Below, in pieces: positions 1 to 12,500 of a DNA stretch of 64,000 nucleotides (within the stretch, counting starts at the first letter, position 1; the number at the start of each line of letters is the position of its first letter). The notes beneath the pieces were generated by a model. It searched no databases, had not been told where the DNA came from, and saw only the letters and a program-made list of their open reading frames with translations. The position numbers and the translations under genes are program-made. The stretch spans positions 12,108,001-12,172,000 of the forward strand of contig CM059563.1 in assembly GCA_030386875.1 (NCBI GenBank). The letters are read 5' to 3'. The stretch is from Morinoia aosen (Eukaryota > Arthropoda > Malacostraca > Amphipoda > Talitridae).

Positions 1-389
1 CCACAAGCTATGTGCAGTAAAAGAAATGGCAAACATATGTACTCGCGCATGAAATCATATAGCTAATTGTTTAGTCATACATGGATAAATTTTTCAAAAA
101 AGTGAATATTCATTGTGACTCTACCAATTAAAAGCAGAGTCTGACTTTTATATTGTTCTTCACCAACCCTGAGTACTTCTTGATTTTTAAAATTCCTGAT
201 AAGGTTTTCACGACAGGGTGACTTTGGGGTATCAATTCAAAACAATATAATATACGACAACCAGAGCGAGCTGAGTGGACAACTCTCGGATTACTGCTCC
301 TACCTCCTTCTTCCACAGATATCAAATCACTGGCTCAAACTCAGCTCAAAATCTATGGATAAACAACCTATAGGCCTTCTTTTGCGCAG

Positions 390-538
390 GCTTACTATGA
401 CGTGCTGAAGCGCCTCGAGTGGAAAAGTTTCGTGGTGTTGTATGACAGCAGCGAAGGGCTCATCAGGCTACAGTCGCTGCTGAAGTCTGACGATTGGACT
501 GTGACCGTCAGGCAGTTGTATGAAGACGCCGACTGGAG
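390..538 (+). CDS. kainate receptor exon a: amino-terminal domain
   Basis: This exon follows a pyrimidine-rich acceptor ending GCGCAG and ends AG|GTGAGG in phase 2. It encodes [19 protein letters not shown] and then GLIRLQSLL, matching the WKS/T..VVYDDSTGLIRLQ region of kainate receptor amino-terminal domains. It opens in phase 0, so at least one more coding exon lies left of the window. Confidence 0.93.
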
Positions 539-3500
539 GTGAGGTGACCATCTGTATGCAGGAATACAGTAAATTAACTAGCTGCACAGAAATGTCCACT
601 GAAGGTAGGGCACCCAACTGCATGGAAATGACTGCATAGAAATGATTTGATGCTACTCACTTGACTGAATGGAAATGCCAACTTTCTTTCCATCTGCACT
701 TCTAGTTGATATTGGATTTATATTTATTCTACTTCATGCTACTTCACTGTCGGCTGTAGTCGGTATCCTCACGCACCTGGGTGTTGCATGAGAATGCCGA
801 CTATAGCTGGCAGTGAAGTAAATGAAGTAGAAGAAATATAAATCCAGTATCAACTAGAAGTGCAGATACAAAGAACGAAAGATGAGTATTTTATGCGAGT
901 TTCATTCATACGTATTTCCTCCTGCATTAGCTTGCCAGTATTAAGAAGAAGTAGACGTTTCTATCTTTCATTTCAGTACTAATTGAATTTTACCCCGATA
1001 CATATTTAATCCAACAAACCGATAAAGAATGACTTACGTGTATTTATTAATCTCCTTGTGTAGCAAGCATTACTCAGTAAACGTCTGATTTAATTTTTTC
1101 CAACTTTTTTCACCCAATTTCAGTGATTTGAAAGTTTGATTTCAGCATTCTACAGTATAACATCATTCCAGCCATTGATACGCCAGCTATTTTCTTTGCT
1201 TACTGCTGCATTAAGAGTTATCTTCAATTAAAAAAAAAACAATATTTATCATTTTGCAGACCACTTCTTAAGGATATCAAAAAAAGTCAGGAGACCAAAA
1301 TTGTGATCGATGTGAAGCAAGAGAGAATATTCGACATCCTGAAGCAGGCAGCACAGATCGGACTCATGAGGGAATACCACAGCTACTTCATCACTTCCCT
1401 GGTGAGATTGCCAGTGCTTTACCAGTGGTCCTGATCTCGGGCGTTAGAGTGACACCGATTATTTTCTTTGCCCAATTTTTTTTTTTGAGTTTTCGCATGA
1501 TGCAAGGTTGGGGAAAAAACTTGGGGTCAAAATTTGAAGGTATTTAAATCACTATTTGAGTAAATTAAAATAAATTCCACAAGTTATTATTTTCGTTGTT
1601 TTCAAATAAATAAGATGGGAAACATTAGGTCGTGACTTCGCTTGTCAAGGACACTATTTTTTGATGAGGGAATTTAAAGGCCAGGTGATTTTTTCGGTAA
1701 GCAACGTTTGACATTTACTACAAACTTTTTTCAATGCTGAACCAATTCTACAATACCTACTACCTTCAGTATTTTGAAAAACTTAAGAAAGACTTGTAAT
1801 TGCAGAATTAGGCTCAGATTTACGCAATCATTGAGTCATATTCTGCAATCCTGTTTAGTGCAACACGTTTCTGTTAACCTAGCAGACGATGCTCGCTTTC
1901 ATATTGCAGGACCTCCACCTGGTTGATTTGGAAGACTTCAAGTACGGGGGCACAAACATCACCTCCCTGCGCCTCGTGGACTCAAACAAGCCCGAGGCTG
2001 TCAAGTTCGTCGAGGACTGGAAGTATGGGGAGCTGCGGTATGGCAAGACCATCGACGATGACATTGCGCAAATAACAGTAAGGGATCAGAATGTCATTCT
2101 CTCCTTTGAAGCTTTAAAAAAAAGTTTTATTACAGGAAAGAAAGAAAGATAGGAAAAGTGGCATCTTTCCAATAAAGTTGATGCATAAGATGCATGATAC
2201 TGGGTTTTAAAATGACAACGTATACGTCCTTAGTTAGTAAACGAACATGGGTGTTGCGACAGCCCACGACAATGTTTGAACAAAAGATTGAAAGAAAATC
2301 ATAAAAATGTATTCCCGTGGTCAAGTTATTCCAAGTTTGATAATGTTTATAAATGAATGAAGTAATGAAAGCATAGAAACAGAGATGCATTGGTGCAAAG
2401 CGTGTTTGACAGTCTCTACGTATTTTGACATTTGAGTCGTTGCTTTTACGATATCAAAGAATAATTATGAAAGTGCGACGGGTAGAAGTGAATAATTCCG
2501 TATTCAAAACTAAAAGATCGGAATGATGGAAATTCGAAAGTATCTTTTCGTGCTTACATATCAAAATAATAGTAAGCAACTATACCTCGGGGAATATGTT
2601 TTAATTAACATAATAGATTTATGATCTTGCTGACATAAATCGTGTAGGAGCAAGAAAAATGAAAGATCTGACTTATTTTGTGCCAGAAATATAATTTTTA
2701 TTTTTCCAAATATTTGTACAGGCGCAAGTGTGGGAACTTGTTAAAGAGAACACAGAAAGCTTTTTTGTCTTCCAGTTCCTTCCAGTTCCAGCGGCTGTAG
2801 CCTTGCTCTCTTTTACGATTGTGACGGAACTCCAATTATGGATTATGATGAAACTCAGAGTCTGATGAGAATATTTTTAAAAATCATGAACGTATTATTC
2901 AACAGTAATTGTAAAATTAATGATCAGATAGTTGAGGGAAGAGAAATTCTCACGACAGAGTCTCACATGAATGTTCGTGTTAGCAGAGGCAGTCACACGC
3001 ACGTTAATGACAACAGAGACAGCAGAAATGATCCCCAAAAAATACCACACGACATACTGTACATCAGATAAAAACTTTTTAATTGTAAAATGCGAAGGTC
3101 ATCGATTAGAGACTAAACATCTTGGAGTTTTTTCGTTTATTTTTAGTCGCTAGCAGCATAACTCCATTGCCACTTTTCCGTTTCATAACAGCATTTTGGT
3201 CAGCCAAGCGTAGGAATTGCTAATCATATTCTCCAAGCTTGACGCTAAGGGTGCGTTCTCGCTCCGCGCAGACGGAGTCCGCGTTGATGTACGACGCAGT
3301 GCATCTGTTTGCCCGAGCTCTAGATGACCTCGACCGCTCGAGGGAGGTGCACATCACGCCCCTCTTTTGCGAGGGGGACAAGACCTGGCCGCACGGCAGC
3401 TCTCTCATCAACTTCATGAAGTGGGTGAGTCACTGAGGGCTGCGCACTTTTTCAAACGGAATGAATATGTTTGTTGCACCTCACTTTTAAGGTAAATAAA

Positions 3501-6500
3501 GATATTATTAGCTGATTGGATACATCCTGGTTTGAACAATGATATTGAATAGTGTTCGCCAGCTACTATCCGAACAGAATTTAGCGTTCGGTTCCTTTAC
3601 GTTCCTCATGTAAATTTATAGCGAATCATGCAGGTCATTTACATTTATACTTCACCAATTCGTCCCAACGGCTATTAACCTTAATACTAGTGAAAATGGT
3701 TCAGGAAAAAGAATTCAAGTAATCGAAGGCAAATCTGCTCGGCTTATCCCATGTAGGTCGCAAGCAAACAATACTAACAGCTCCTTGATAAAAATGCACA
3801 AATTCTTCATTGTTATTTCGCTGCTTCCAGCAATCAGTGGTGAATCGCGAAAACTGAAATGACTATTACTTATGTAAAGAAAATTAAAATTAGACTGTAA
3901 TTACATAGTTACAGTTCATAGATGTGTGTACGTTTTCCACATTGTCTAGAAATGAAAATACGTTTCTCTGTTCTATACGATCCAAAACCCGCTGGGTTTT
4001 GGCTAATTCGAGAATACACTGAGACGTTAACTGCATTCAAGGCGAGCAAACAGATATACGTAAATAATGAGTGAGTGATAATGTTGTGTGTATAGAGACT
4101 ATACATACAGTGTGATTCAAGCGCAAATACTTTCCAAAGTGAATAGTTACACAGTCTTGATCAATGTTAAGATTCAGTGGAGATAACATTGGTACACATT
4201 TTACACTGAGCCAATCCGAAGAAATCCTCTTTGCCTGCGTCGACGTCAGGAGCTAACATCCGGTGGATGCATTTTTTGACCTTCTCTGGTTAATCGGCGA
4301 ATTCCAAATTATGTTAAGAGTCTTTAAATGAAGGCTCGCTAGTATATATATACTTCTATTTGCATTACATAAATTATATCGAAACGTTGTATCATGTAGC
4401 TTCAAGCCTTGAAAATTGCTCACTTTCTTCACATTTCATTTCTGGAGTTATTGTATTGTTAATTTCAGATTCATTTCATTTCCTTAGTGTTCCTGGAAAT
4501 TTATTCTGTCATACACGTTAAACGGCTTTCATCTTGGTTTCGTTATGCTTCAATTTATTGTTGTTTTGTGCAATCATTATTACCTACACCTGACAGTCAA
4601 AATATATTATATTTAAAGCTATCCATTTACCAATGTAAGGATAAACATGTAACTGGAGATGAACGATTTAATATTTGCGCTTTGATCCTTCATTTATTTT
4701 TAAAAAACTGACGATTTTAGTGTTCTGATGCATAACAAGTGCTTCGTTTTGTATTTTCTAGCCACAACGAGTTCTCTTCATGCAATACAAAAACTGAACA
4801 AATTAATTTAACGCCTTATTTCTTGACGCTCAGATCGATTGTCAGAAGTAGATGCTGATAATTTATTCTGATGTCTCTAAAAAAGCCTCCAAGTATTGAA
4901 AATCATAACTGTTGCTCCCTTACTGACTTCGTACGTGAAGCGCAGCGGAAATTAATAGACTTCTCATATCTCAAAGATTATATGATGCGCTATTTCCTCT
5001 CTACAGTACAGCTCTCAGCGCAGTGAAGCAGACCCTTCTGGCGGCAGGAGTGGTGCCTTCGACAGTCTCAACCCTGGGGACATGAGCATGATGCCGAACA
5101 TGCCCTACGGCATGCCCTCCAACGGCAGGCCGGGCCTAGGTGTCATCCCTCCCATGGTGTCGCCCATGGACAACAGATACGGCAGCATGATGATGCCCTT
5201 AGGAATGCCATACGCTAACATGTCTCACCGACCCTTAGACCTGGTCCAGGTACGTTCAGGTACTCTTTGGAAAACGTCGCAAATAACACAGCTACAGGCC
5301 TCACGTTAAAAGTATCTCATTGATCTATAAGTGTGAAGCGAGTGTACTTACAGACGTTGTATAGATCAAGGCATAGCTCGACGTTTCAACCTTGAGAGAC
5401 TACTTGCTGTCTTGATACTCGGCAACAGTGTTTCGACAGACAGATTTTCTTTCAGCCAGTAGGGTGCAGAACACAACGTAGACAAATTATTTTAGTGTTT
5501 TTCACCTGCGCTTCTGAAGGCTGAAAATATAAACTCCTCAGCCCAATATTCCATCAATGACCATTGCTTTTTTTATTTATATATGACTACTGATGGGCTC
5601 AACACAGAAGCACCATTTTCATTTTGTCATGGGTCGGTAAATGTCAATTGTTAAAAGCTATGAGCATTTACACTAATCGTGTGAAATAATAAAATGAGTA
5701 ATAAATTGTAATTGAGTAATAGAGTAATTGAGTAATACAATTTTTAAAAATTATAGGCTTATGAGTAGAACAGACATGTAAACGTCCGTGTATGTAGCTG
5801 TGTGTATCTTTTTCCTCATTCTAAAACAATAAGCGTACCACCAAAAAGTTTTATATCACAAATTTTTTTTACAAATAAATATTTTAACTTATTGATTTCT
5901 TAACCAAGTATATTCTTAACTGCACCTAGGCTAGGTAAGCATGATGGAGCAAAGTTTGGCCTAAAAAAATTGGCAAAATTTGGACTACAAAATTTTCGCC
6001 TTTAACTAGGCGAACATCTCACGAGTTGCTCGCCCTTGCACAGGTGTACGGCCTGACCGGCCTCATCAAGTTCGACACTCGAGGGTTCAGAACAGACTTC
6101 GAGCTCGACATCCTAGAGCTGGATTCTAAAGTCGGACTCAAGAAGGTATTCAAAATGTTGTGAGCGTTGTGAAAATACTTTGCGCTTTTAGCCCCGGAAC
6201 CCTTTCCTCTTGTTTATGAGTAAATTTAAATTTAATGATTTAAGTTTGCGTGCTCGCTGAATGCGTTCTAGGCAAATAATGTTGTATTAAAGTGTTTGTA
6301 ATCTACTCAAAAGCTATCTCAAAATTCATGAGTTATAATTTTGGAGAAATTTGTTAGGTTTAATCCCTTTGTTTTTATGTGCTCAATTTCCAAAACCTTC
6401 GTACCTTGTAACAAATATTGGCCTCAAATATTTCATATATTAAAACTGTGTGTAGGGTATTGGCTAAAATAACACAGGAGCCAACAAGCTTCCCTTAAAA

Positions 6501-9500
6501 GCCTGTCTCAAGGCCTTAAAAATTCAAAGGAATGTGTCATATGGATGAGTTATTTTGATGCAGTTTCATACCAGTCGTACCGAAATACTTAAATATATTA
6601 AGATTTGCTCAGTTAACGTCTAAACGTCAACTGACTCAACAGATTCAACTCAACTGACGCCCATATTACTGGTTTAAATAATAACAGCATTTTAAGCCCT
6701 CTGACATCATTTTGATGATAAATTCGAAACAAATATTTTGAAATAGCATAGCAAACTCTTTGCATTGACGTGCTAGCACCTTAATATGGTAGTGCCCCTA
6801 ACCCAAAATCGTTATTCTTCATCTCAGTGTAATTTTACTCAAGCGCTGTTTAGGTCCACTGTATTATTTTCTCAAGGTTGGCGTGTGGACCCTTGAGGCC
6901 GGAGCGAACTACTCGCGGTCCCTCGTGGAGGCATTGTCTGGAGTGGCCCTCAATCTGCAGAACAGGACCCTCGTCGTCACTACTGCACTTGTGAGCGTCT
7001 GTGTAATGATGCAAATGTTAGCTAGGATTCCCATTCCGAACACCCAAACCGGAAAATGCTCTGCGCAGGAATTATTTGAATGCTGTAATATCAGACGTTG
7101 AAAATCGCGAACAGTTACGTTTGTAGCATCGCTCAATAGACTTTGTAGTTCAGTATTTCTCACAAATATCAGAGCTCTTCTAAAAACCTTTTTCTGAACA
7201 GATGTCGTAGTTACAATCAAATCATTACGTTTAGTTAAAACGTCTAACTACTGGTGCTGTATGTAATCACATGTGGTTGAATCATTGCTTTCAACGTGTT
7301 GGGAATGAAAAGTTAGACTCCATACAGTTCTGATTGAGGCAGTTAGAGCTCACTGCTTGTAACTTGTGTTTGTCGTGTGCGGCAGGCAGCACCGTACACC
7401 ATGCTGAGAGAGGCGTCGGAGTCCCTCACTGGCAACGATCGCTTCGAGGGATTTTGCGTTGATCTCATCCATGAAATATCGCTGGACCTCGGCTTTAACT
7501 ACTCCTTCCAGGCAAGTGTCCAGAGAATGTTCTTCTCAAAAATCCTTGAGTAGAATGTTGAAAAATGGGACTTTATCTCTTCGCATCCAGATGAGAGCTT
7601 CCTCAGCTGCTGAGTAGAGGAACATTCATTTGGCTACAATGAATTGAAGAAAACGATGAGCATGCTTTGCAACTTATGAGGCTTTGCTTGCAATGATGCC
7701 TCGTTGTATTATTCTGACATGAATTTGTACGCAATGTCAAACTGAAGATTTGAGCTCGCATTTTTGAATGACAGATTAATGAAAGAAAGGCCTAATGTGA
7801 TGATATTATTTTCCTTACTATATATAGCCGACATTCACGACGAGAAAAACGAATACCTACGAAGTTTTTCTTCATCATGTTTTCTGGATTCATCCAATTC
7901 AGGAATGCTTTCAGAATTTATCCAATTGATGAATTTAGTGATGAATTATTTGGGTGTGTTGCAGCTGGTGGCGGACGGGGAATACGGCAGCAAGGACCAG
8001 GACACCGGCGAGTGGAACGGCATGGTCAGGGACCTCCTCGACCACGTGAGGAGGGACGGGAGGTAGCTGGGGAAGCTAAGGAGTAGAATTTAATACAAGG
8101 AGTAAAAAGTGTCAAACGTCACTTCTGGTTGTAGAATTTTGAGAAATGGTGATATAAAAAACCAGAACTAGTAGAGGGTGAAAGAAAACAGCTCATTGTT
8201 AAATAGTTACTGCAAATTTTTGATTAAAAAACTGGTACGGTTTTACAACTCGTAAATAATCTAAGCAAAATTGAAGAATTTTGGCTTCATGTTCTCTTCT
8301 ATCCTTAGTTCATTACAACTAAAAAATTTCAAGAACGTTGCGGTTGGTCTTTATATACAATCAAACAATGCTTGACAGAGCGAGGAATAAAGTACACCGT
8401 TATACTTATTAGTAGTACGAGTCTTCAAAAATGGACGTTCCGACTTCAAAGAGTCATTTTGTTTTCTTGTTCTCAACTCTTTAATGAATATATCAGGCCT
8501 AAACAAATACAACACATGAAATTTTGTATGTTTCAAAATTATAAAAATACCTGTATGTAATAGTTCTTGGCTAAACATTTACTAATTAGCGTGGCTGGAA
8601 TGACTTAAAACAAATGACTAGTATGTCAAGGCATGAAAAATATCTGCTAGAGTCCAAACGGAAAACTGGGAAATTAGAAGATGAACCAAAAACTAAGAAT
8701 TATTTCCAACAAGGGAGCACAGTGACGGAAGTGAAGATAAAAATTTCATAGTCAGAATTTTTAGGCTCCTCTATATAGTGTGTACGAATGTTTCTAAAAT
8801 TTACGTTTATTGTTCACGATATTTTCAATACGTTCATCTAACTTCATAGACGTTCATCAGGACTTTTTAAAAACACTTACAAAGGAGTTTTTGAGATATT
8901 TTGTATAAAAAATTCATGCTACTGCATCTGTACCTACTGTTATTAAAAAAGGATATAGCTGTGCAGTCTCTTATTTCGGTGAACAATCTAAAAAATGAAA
9001 ATAATCTTCTAGATCGCTTATCGAAATATTTCATGCGCATTAAGCTAGTCTTATTCTCACGAATGAAAATTTAATTTTTTTTAACTTCAAAGCTAAACTG
9101 TGGAGATGAAGGTATCCCCTCTTCTGTTATATATCAATATAATTCCGCATTGTGAGCGTCTGAATACGTGGGCTCCACTACAAAAACCCTACGTGTTTGT
9201 GTATCAGAGCATAACGGCAGGAACCTTATCGCCGATCTCCCACTCTCTAGTGAGCCATTCGCTCCCTTGCTGCAAAGTGCAATCCTTCTGTAAAACTAGC
9301 TAACTTCAATATTTTAGAATCCGTGTCTGCTGTCCGAATTAAGGAGTCCCTTTTTATTCCCAGTTAAATGACACACCCAGTTAGCTCATCCACTACATGT
9401 AGTTTAATATTTTCATTTAGTTTTACTTTATGCCACTTATTGAATTCTTTTAACGCATTTCTCTGCCAATTTCAGAATAAATTTAATGAGATTGACTCTT

Positions 9501-12500
9501 TTAACCCTTTCGAGTCTATTTTCACGAAATTTATTTAGACAGGTAAAAATACATGTTGTAGTTTCATTACCCAAGTGGAAACAGATTGAGTACAAAATAA
9601 TTTAATTTATTTACATATTCTACGTATATTATATATGTATAATACATGTATGTAAGAGGTATATTATAAAAATTATAGCATTAGCACTATGGTGTCTCAG
9701 CAGACTTGTTAGTTAATGTGTACTGAGATGATTATGTCCCAGTAGACAGTCATGAACAATAGGGTTTAAATAATCTTGAATGTATATTTCCTTTAAAGTA
9801 GTACAAAAATAATTAGACTCTGTAAAAAAATCTGAACAATAATTTGTAAAAAATACATGGGAAAATCTACAAGAAAATCCTAGTAAAAATGTGTAAAAAG
9901 TGACTTCATCAGCAGTAGCGGGTAAACTGGGTGCTATTGCTCTTAGACATTGTGCAATACATAGCGGAAAAGAGGCGCAAATAATTGATGAATCTATAAC
10001 TGTCTGTTTCGAAGTAATAGAATACGTTTCTGAGACATATATCACCCTTGGACTTTTAAAATATCTGGTGGGACATATATGTCCCAGCAGACTCAAAAGG
10101 TTAAATCAAAGCATCCATTAATAAAGGCTTAACCTTCTTCATTAAGAAAATTGACGTGTTTTTACCGTGCAATCATTCCTTCAGAAGCTAGACGTAGAAA
10201 CCCTCATTTTTGGACCAAAGCTACTATTCTTCAAAACTCTCATGCTTTTATTTTATCTTCACACTCAAATACAGTTGAATTTTTATCTAAAGTATCAGCG
10301 CTTTTTACTTTTGATCGATAAAATGAATCTAACGATCTTTATGATTAATTTTTTAGCCATCGTGAATGAGTGGCCCTGCAATATCTTAATTGAAAGATAA
10401 TTGCATCAACTTGCATCACAAAGACATCATGTGGACCGAGAGCAATGCGAGTATTTGTGAATTTTCCCGGAAAAATTTCTGTATGAATTCTTAGCATGGA
10501 AGTTCATGAAAATTTTCTATAACTGGTATTCAATAAATATGAATTCATTTCATTTCTTCTATTCCTGGGTTGTCCTACAGAAAGCTGACCTCGGCATCGT
10601 GGACTTCACCATTACTTACGAGCGAGAGGAGGCGGTTGACTTCAGCATGCCCTTCATGAACCTTGGTGGGAATATTTAGATCCCATTCTATCTTTAAGAA
10701 TTATTTCCAATGGAAATATACAAATTGCTATATGAAACAAAGCAAGAGAATTTTCATCCAATACAGTAAACTAAAATATGGAATAGGAAGTTCTTATATA
10801 AAATATCAATCGCTTCCTCACACCATGGACAGGAAAATATCTATGCGCAGCTCGTTTATTGAACTTCTACCCGTATCGCAGTTAATGACATTGTTCTAAA
10901 TTAAGTCACAACATGCTGTTTACAAGGGCAGCGGTTTATTACGACCAGGTATCAGCATCATATACAAGAAGCCCACAAAAAAAGCCCCTAGCCTCTTCTC
11001 GTTCATGTCGCCCTTCTCGGTCGACGTATGGATCTACATGGCCACAGCCTACCTGGGCGTCTCCGTGCTGCTCTTCATGCTGGCCAGGTGAAGTCATGCT
11101 TTACTTGATGCGTTTCATTTAGAGAATCAAATCGCATATTATCGTCACTGGTTTGATAATCGATATTTTTTAATTAATAAAATTCCCTAGTAGTCATAAT
11201 TTCTCCTCTCTAAATTTAACTATTTTACGATAAGAACAGTTTTGGTATTATATTTACGGAAAAATTAATCAAGGTTATTTTGATTGAGCTAATATGTTAC
11301 TCCCCTCAAGGTGAGCTTTTCTCTCAGAGCGCTGTCCATGCTTTGCTCGATACTTCACTTATTCATGTTCTGGCAGAATTTCAATTTAACCTATTTTTCC
11401 TCAGCAGAATTTCAATATTACCTACATAGGCACTAAATATTCATGTCTCGGAAACAATCGACTGCTTCGATGTTAGTTGTATAACACTATGTGCAGAGTC
11501 TCTACAAGTTCAATTTATTACGATTGGTAATATTTTCATTAGAAGGAAGCCGACGTCAGATGTATCAGTGATGCCATAACAAATATGACGATGGATTAAT
11601 TCAAAACGAGGCATTCTGTCAACTAGAAGTGATGAATACAACAGCACTTCCGTCTCTCGCTGCTGAGCCTGAAGTCATCAAATAAATCTTGTGGGAAAGA
11701 ATTATAGTTATGTATTTTACATAGAGTTGAATGAGCCTCATGAAGCGCCTATAATTATTTAGGATGTTTCAGCATTGAAACATAATATTAAACATTTTGC
11801 AAAAATCTGTGTGTTTCAGCATTCTAGTCTACGGATAAATTATATTGTTAATATGCATCGCAAAGGACCATAGGTCTCTGGGCTTATTTTCTCTCAATCA
11901 AGCGTGCAATCAGCATTTACCATTTTTCTGTGATCATTGCTGCGTAAATTCATAAGCCTCAGATTAGCTACTTGTTCCACCTGTCCTGTTATGTGTAGCT
12001 GAGTTTAGCGAGGTTTGTGCCGAGTGTCGCATGACCTGACAATGACAATGTCTAAAGGCTGCAACATCCCACAGGATGTCACCCAAGGAGTGGGATTGTC
12101 CGTATCGGTGCATTCAAGACCTGACGAGTAGGAGAACTGCTTCACGCTCTCCAATTCGATGTGGTTCAATATTGCCACCTTTTTGTGCCAGGGAGCTGAC
12201 ATTGCCCCTAGGTACTATTTGATTTACATTGTGCACTGGAGTTACTACGAGTATGGCTTTCCTAACTGCCTTTCCTTCAGATTTAATTCATCCTTCTACT
12301 AATCGGTTTTATTCCGCAAGAGTTACTTGACTCGACTGAATTAAGCATCATTTCATTCGAGTCTTGGTGTAACAAATTAACTTTGGCTGCGAGCTGATGC
12401 ATTGTTTGCGTGTTGTGAACTTCGAAGTTTCTGCTATAGAATTTACGTTGTACTTTGCGGGGGAAATATCCATGGGGCCTTATTTAAAGCGCAAAGTTGC

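Noticed and set aside
1-389. Another receptor exon at the left edge
   Set aside because: No open segment with receptor homology and splice sites was found. The region looks like intron.
9713-10096. Minus-strand open frame of 127 codons
   Set aside because: It lies inside the piggyBac-type MITE, has no resemblance to a transposase, and includes the terminal palindrome.
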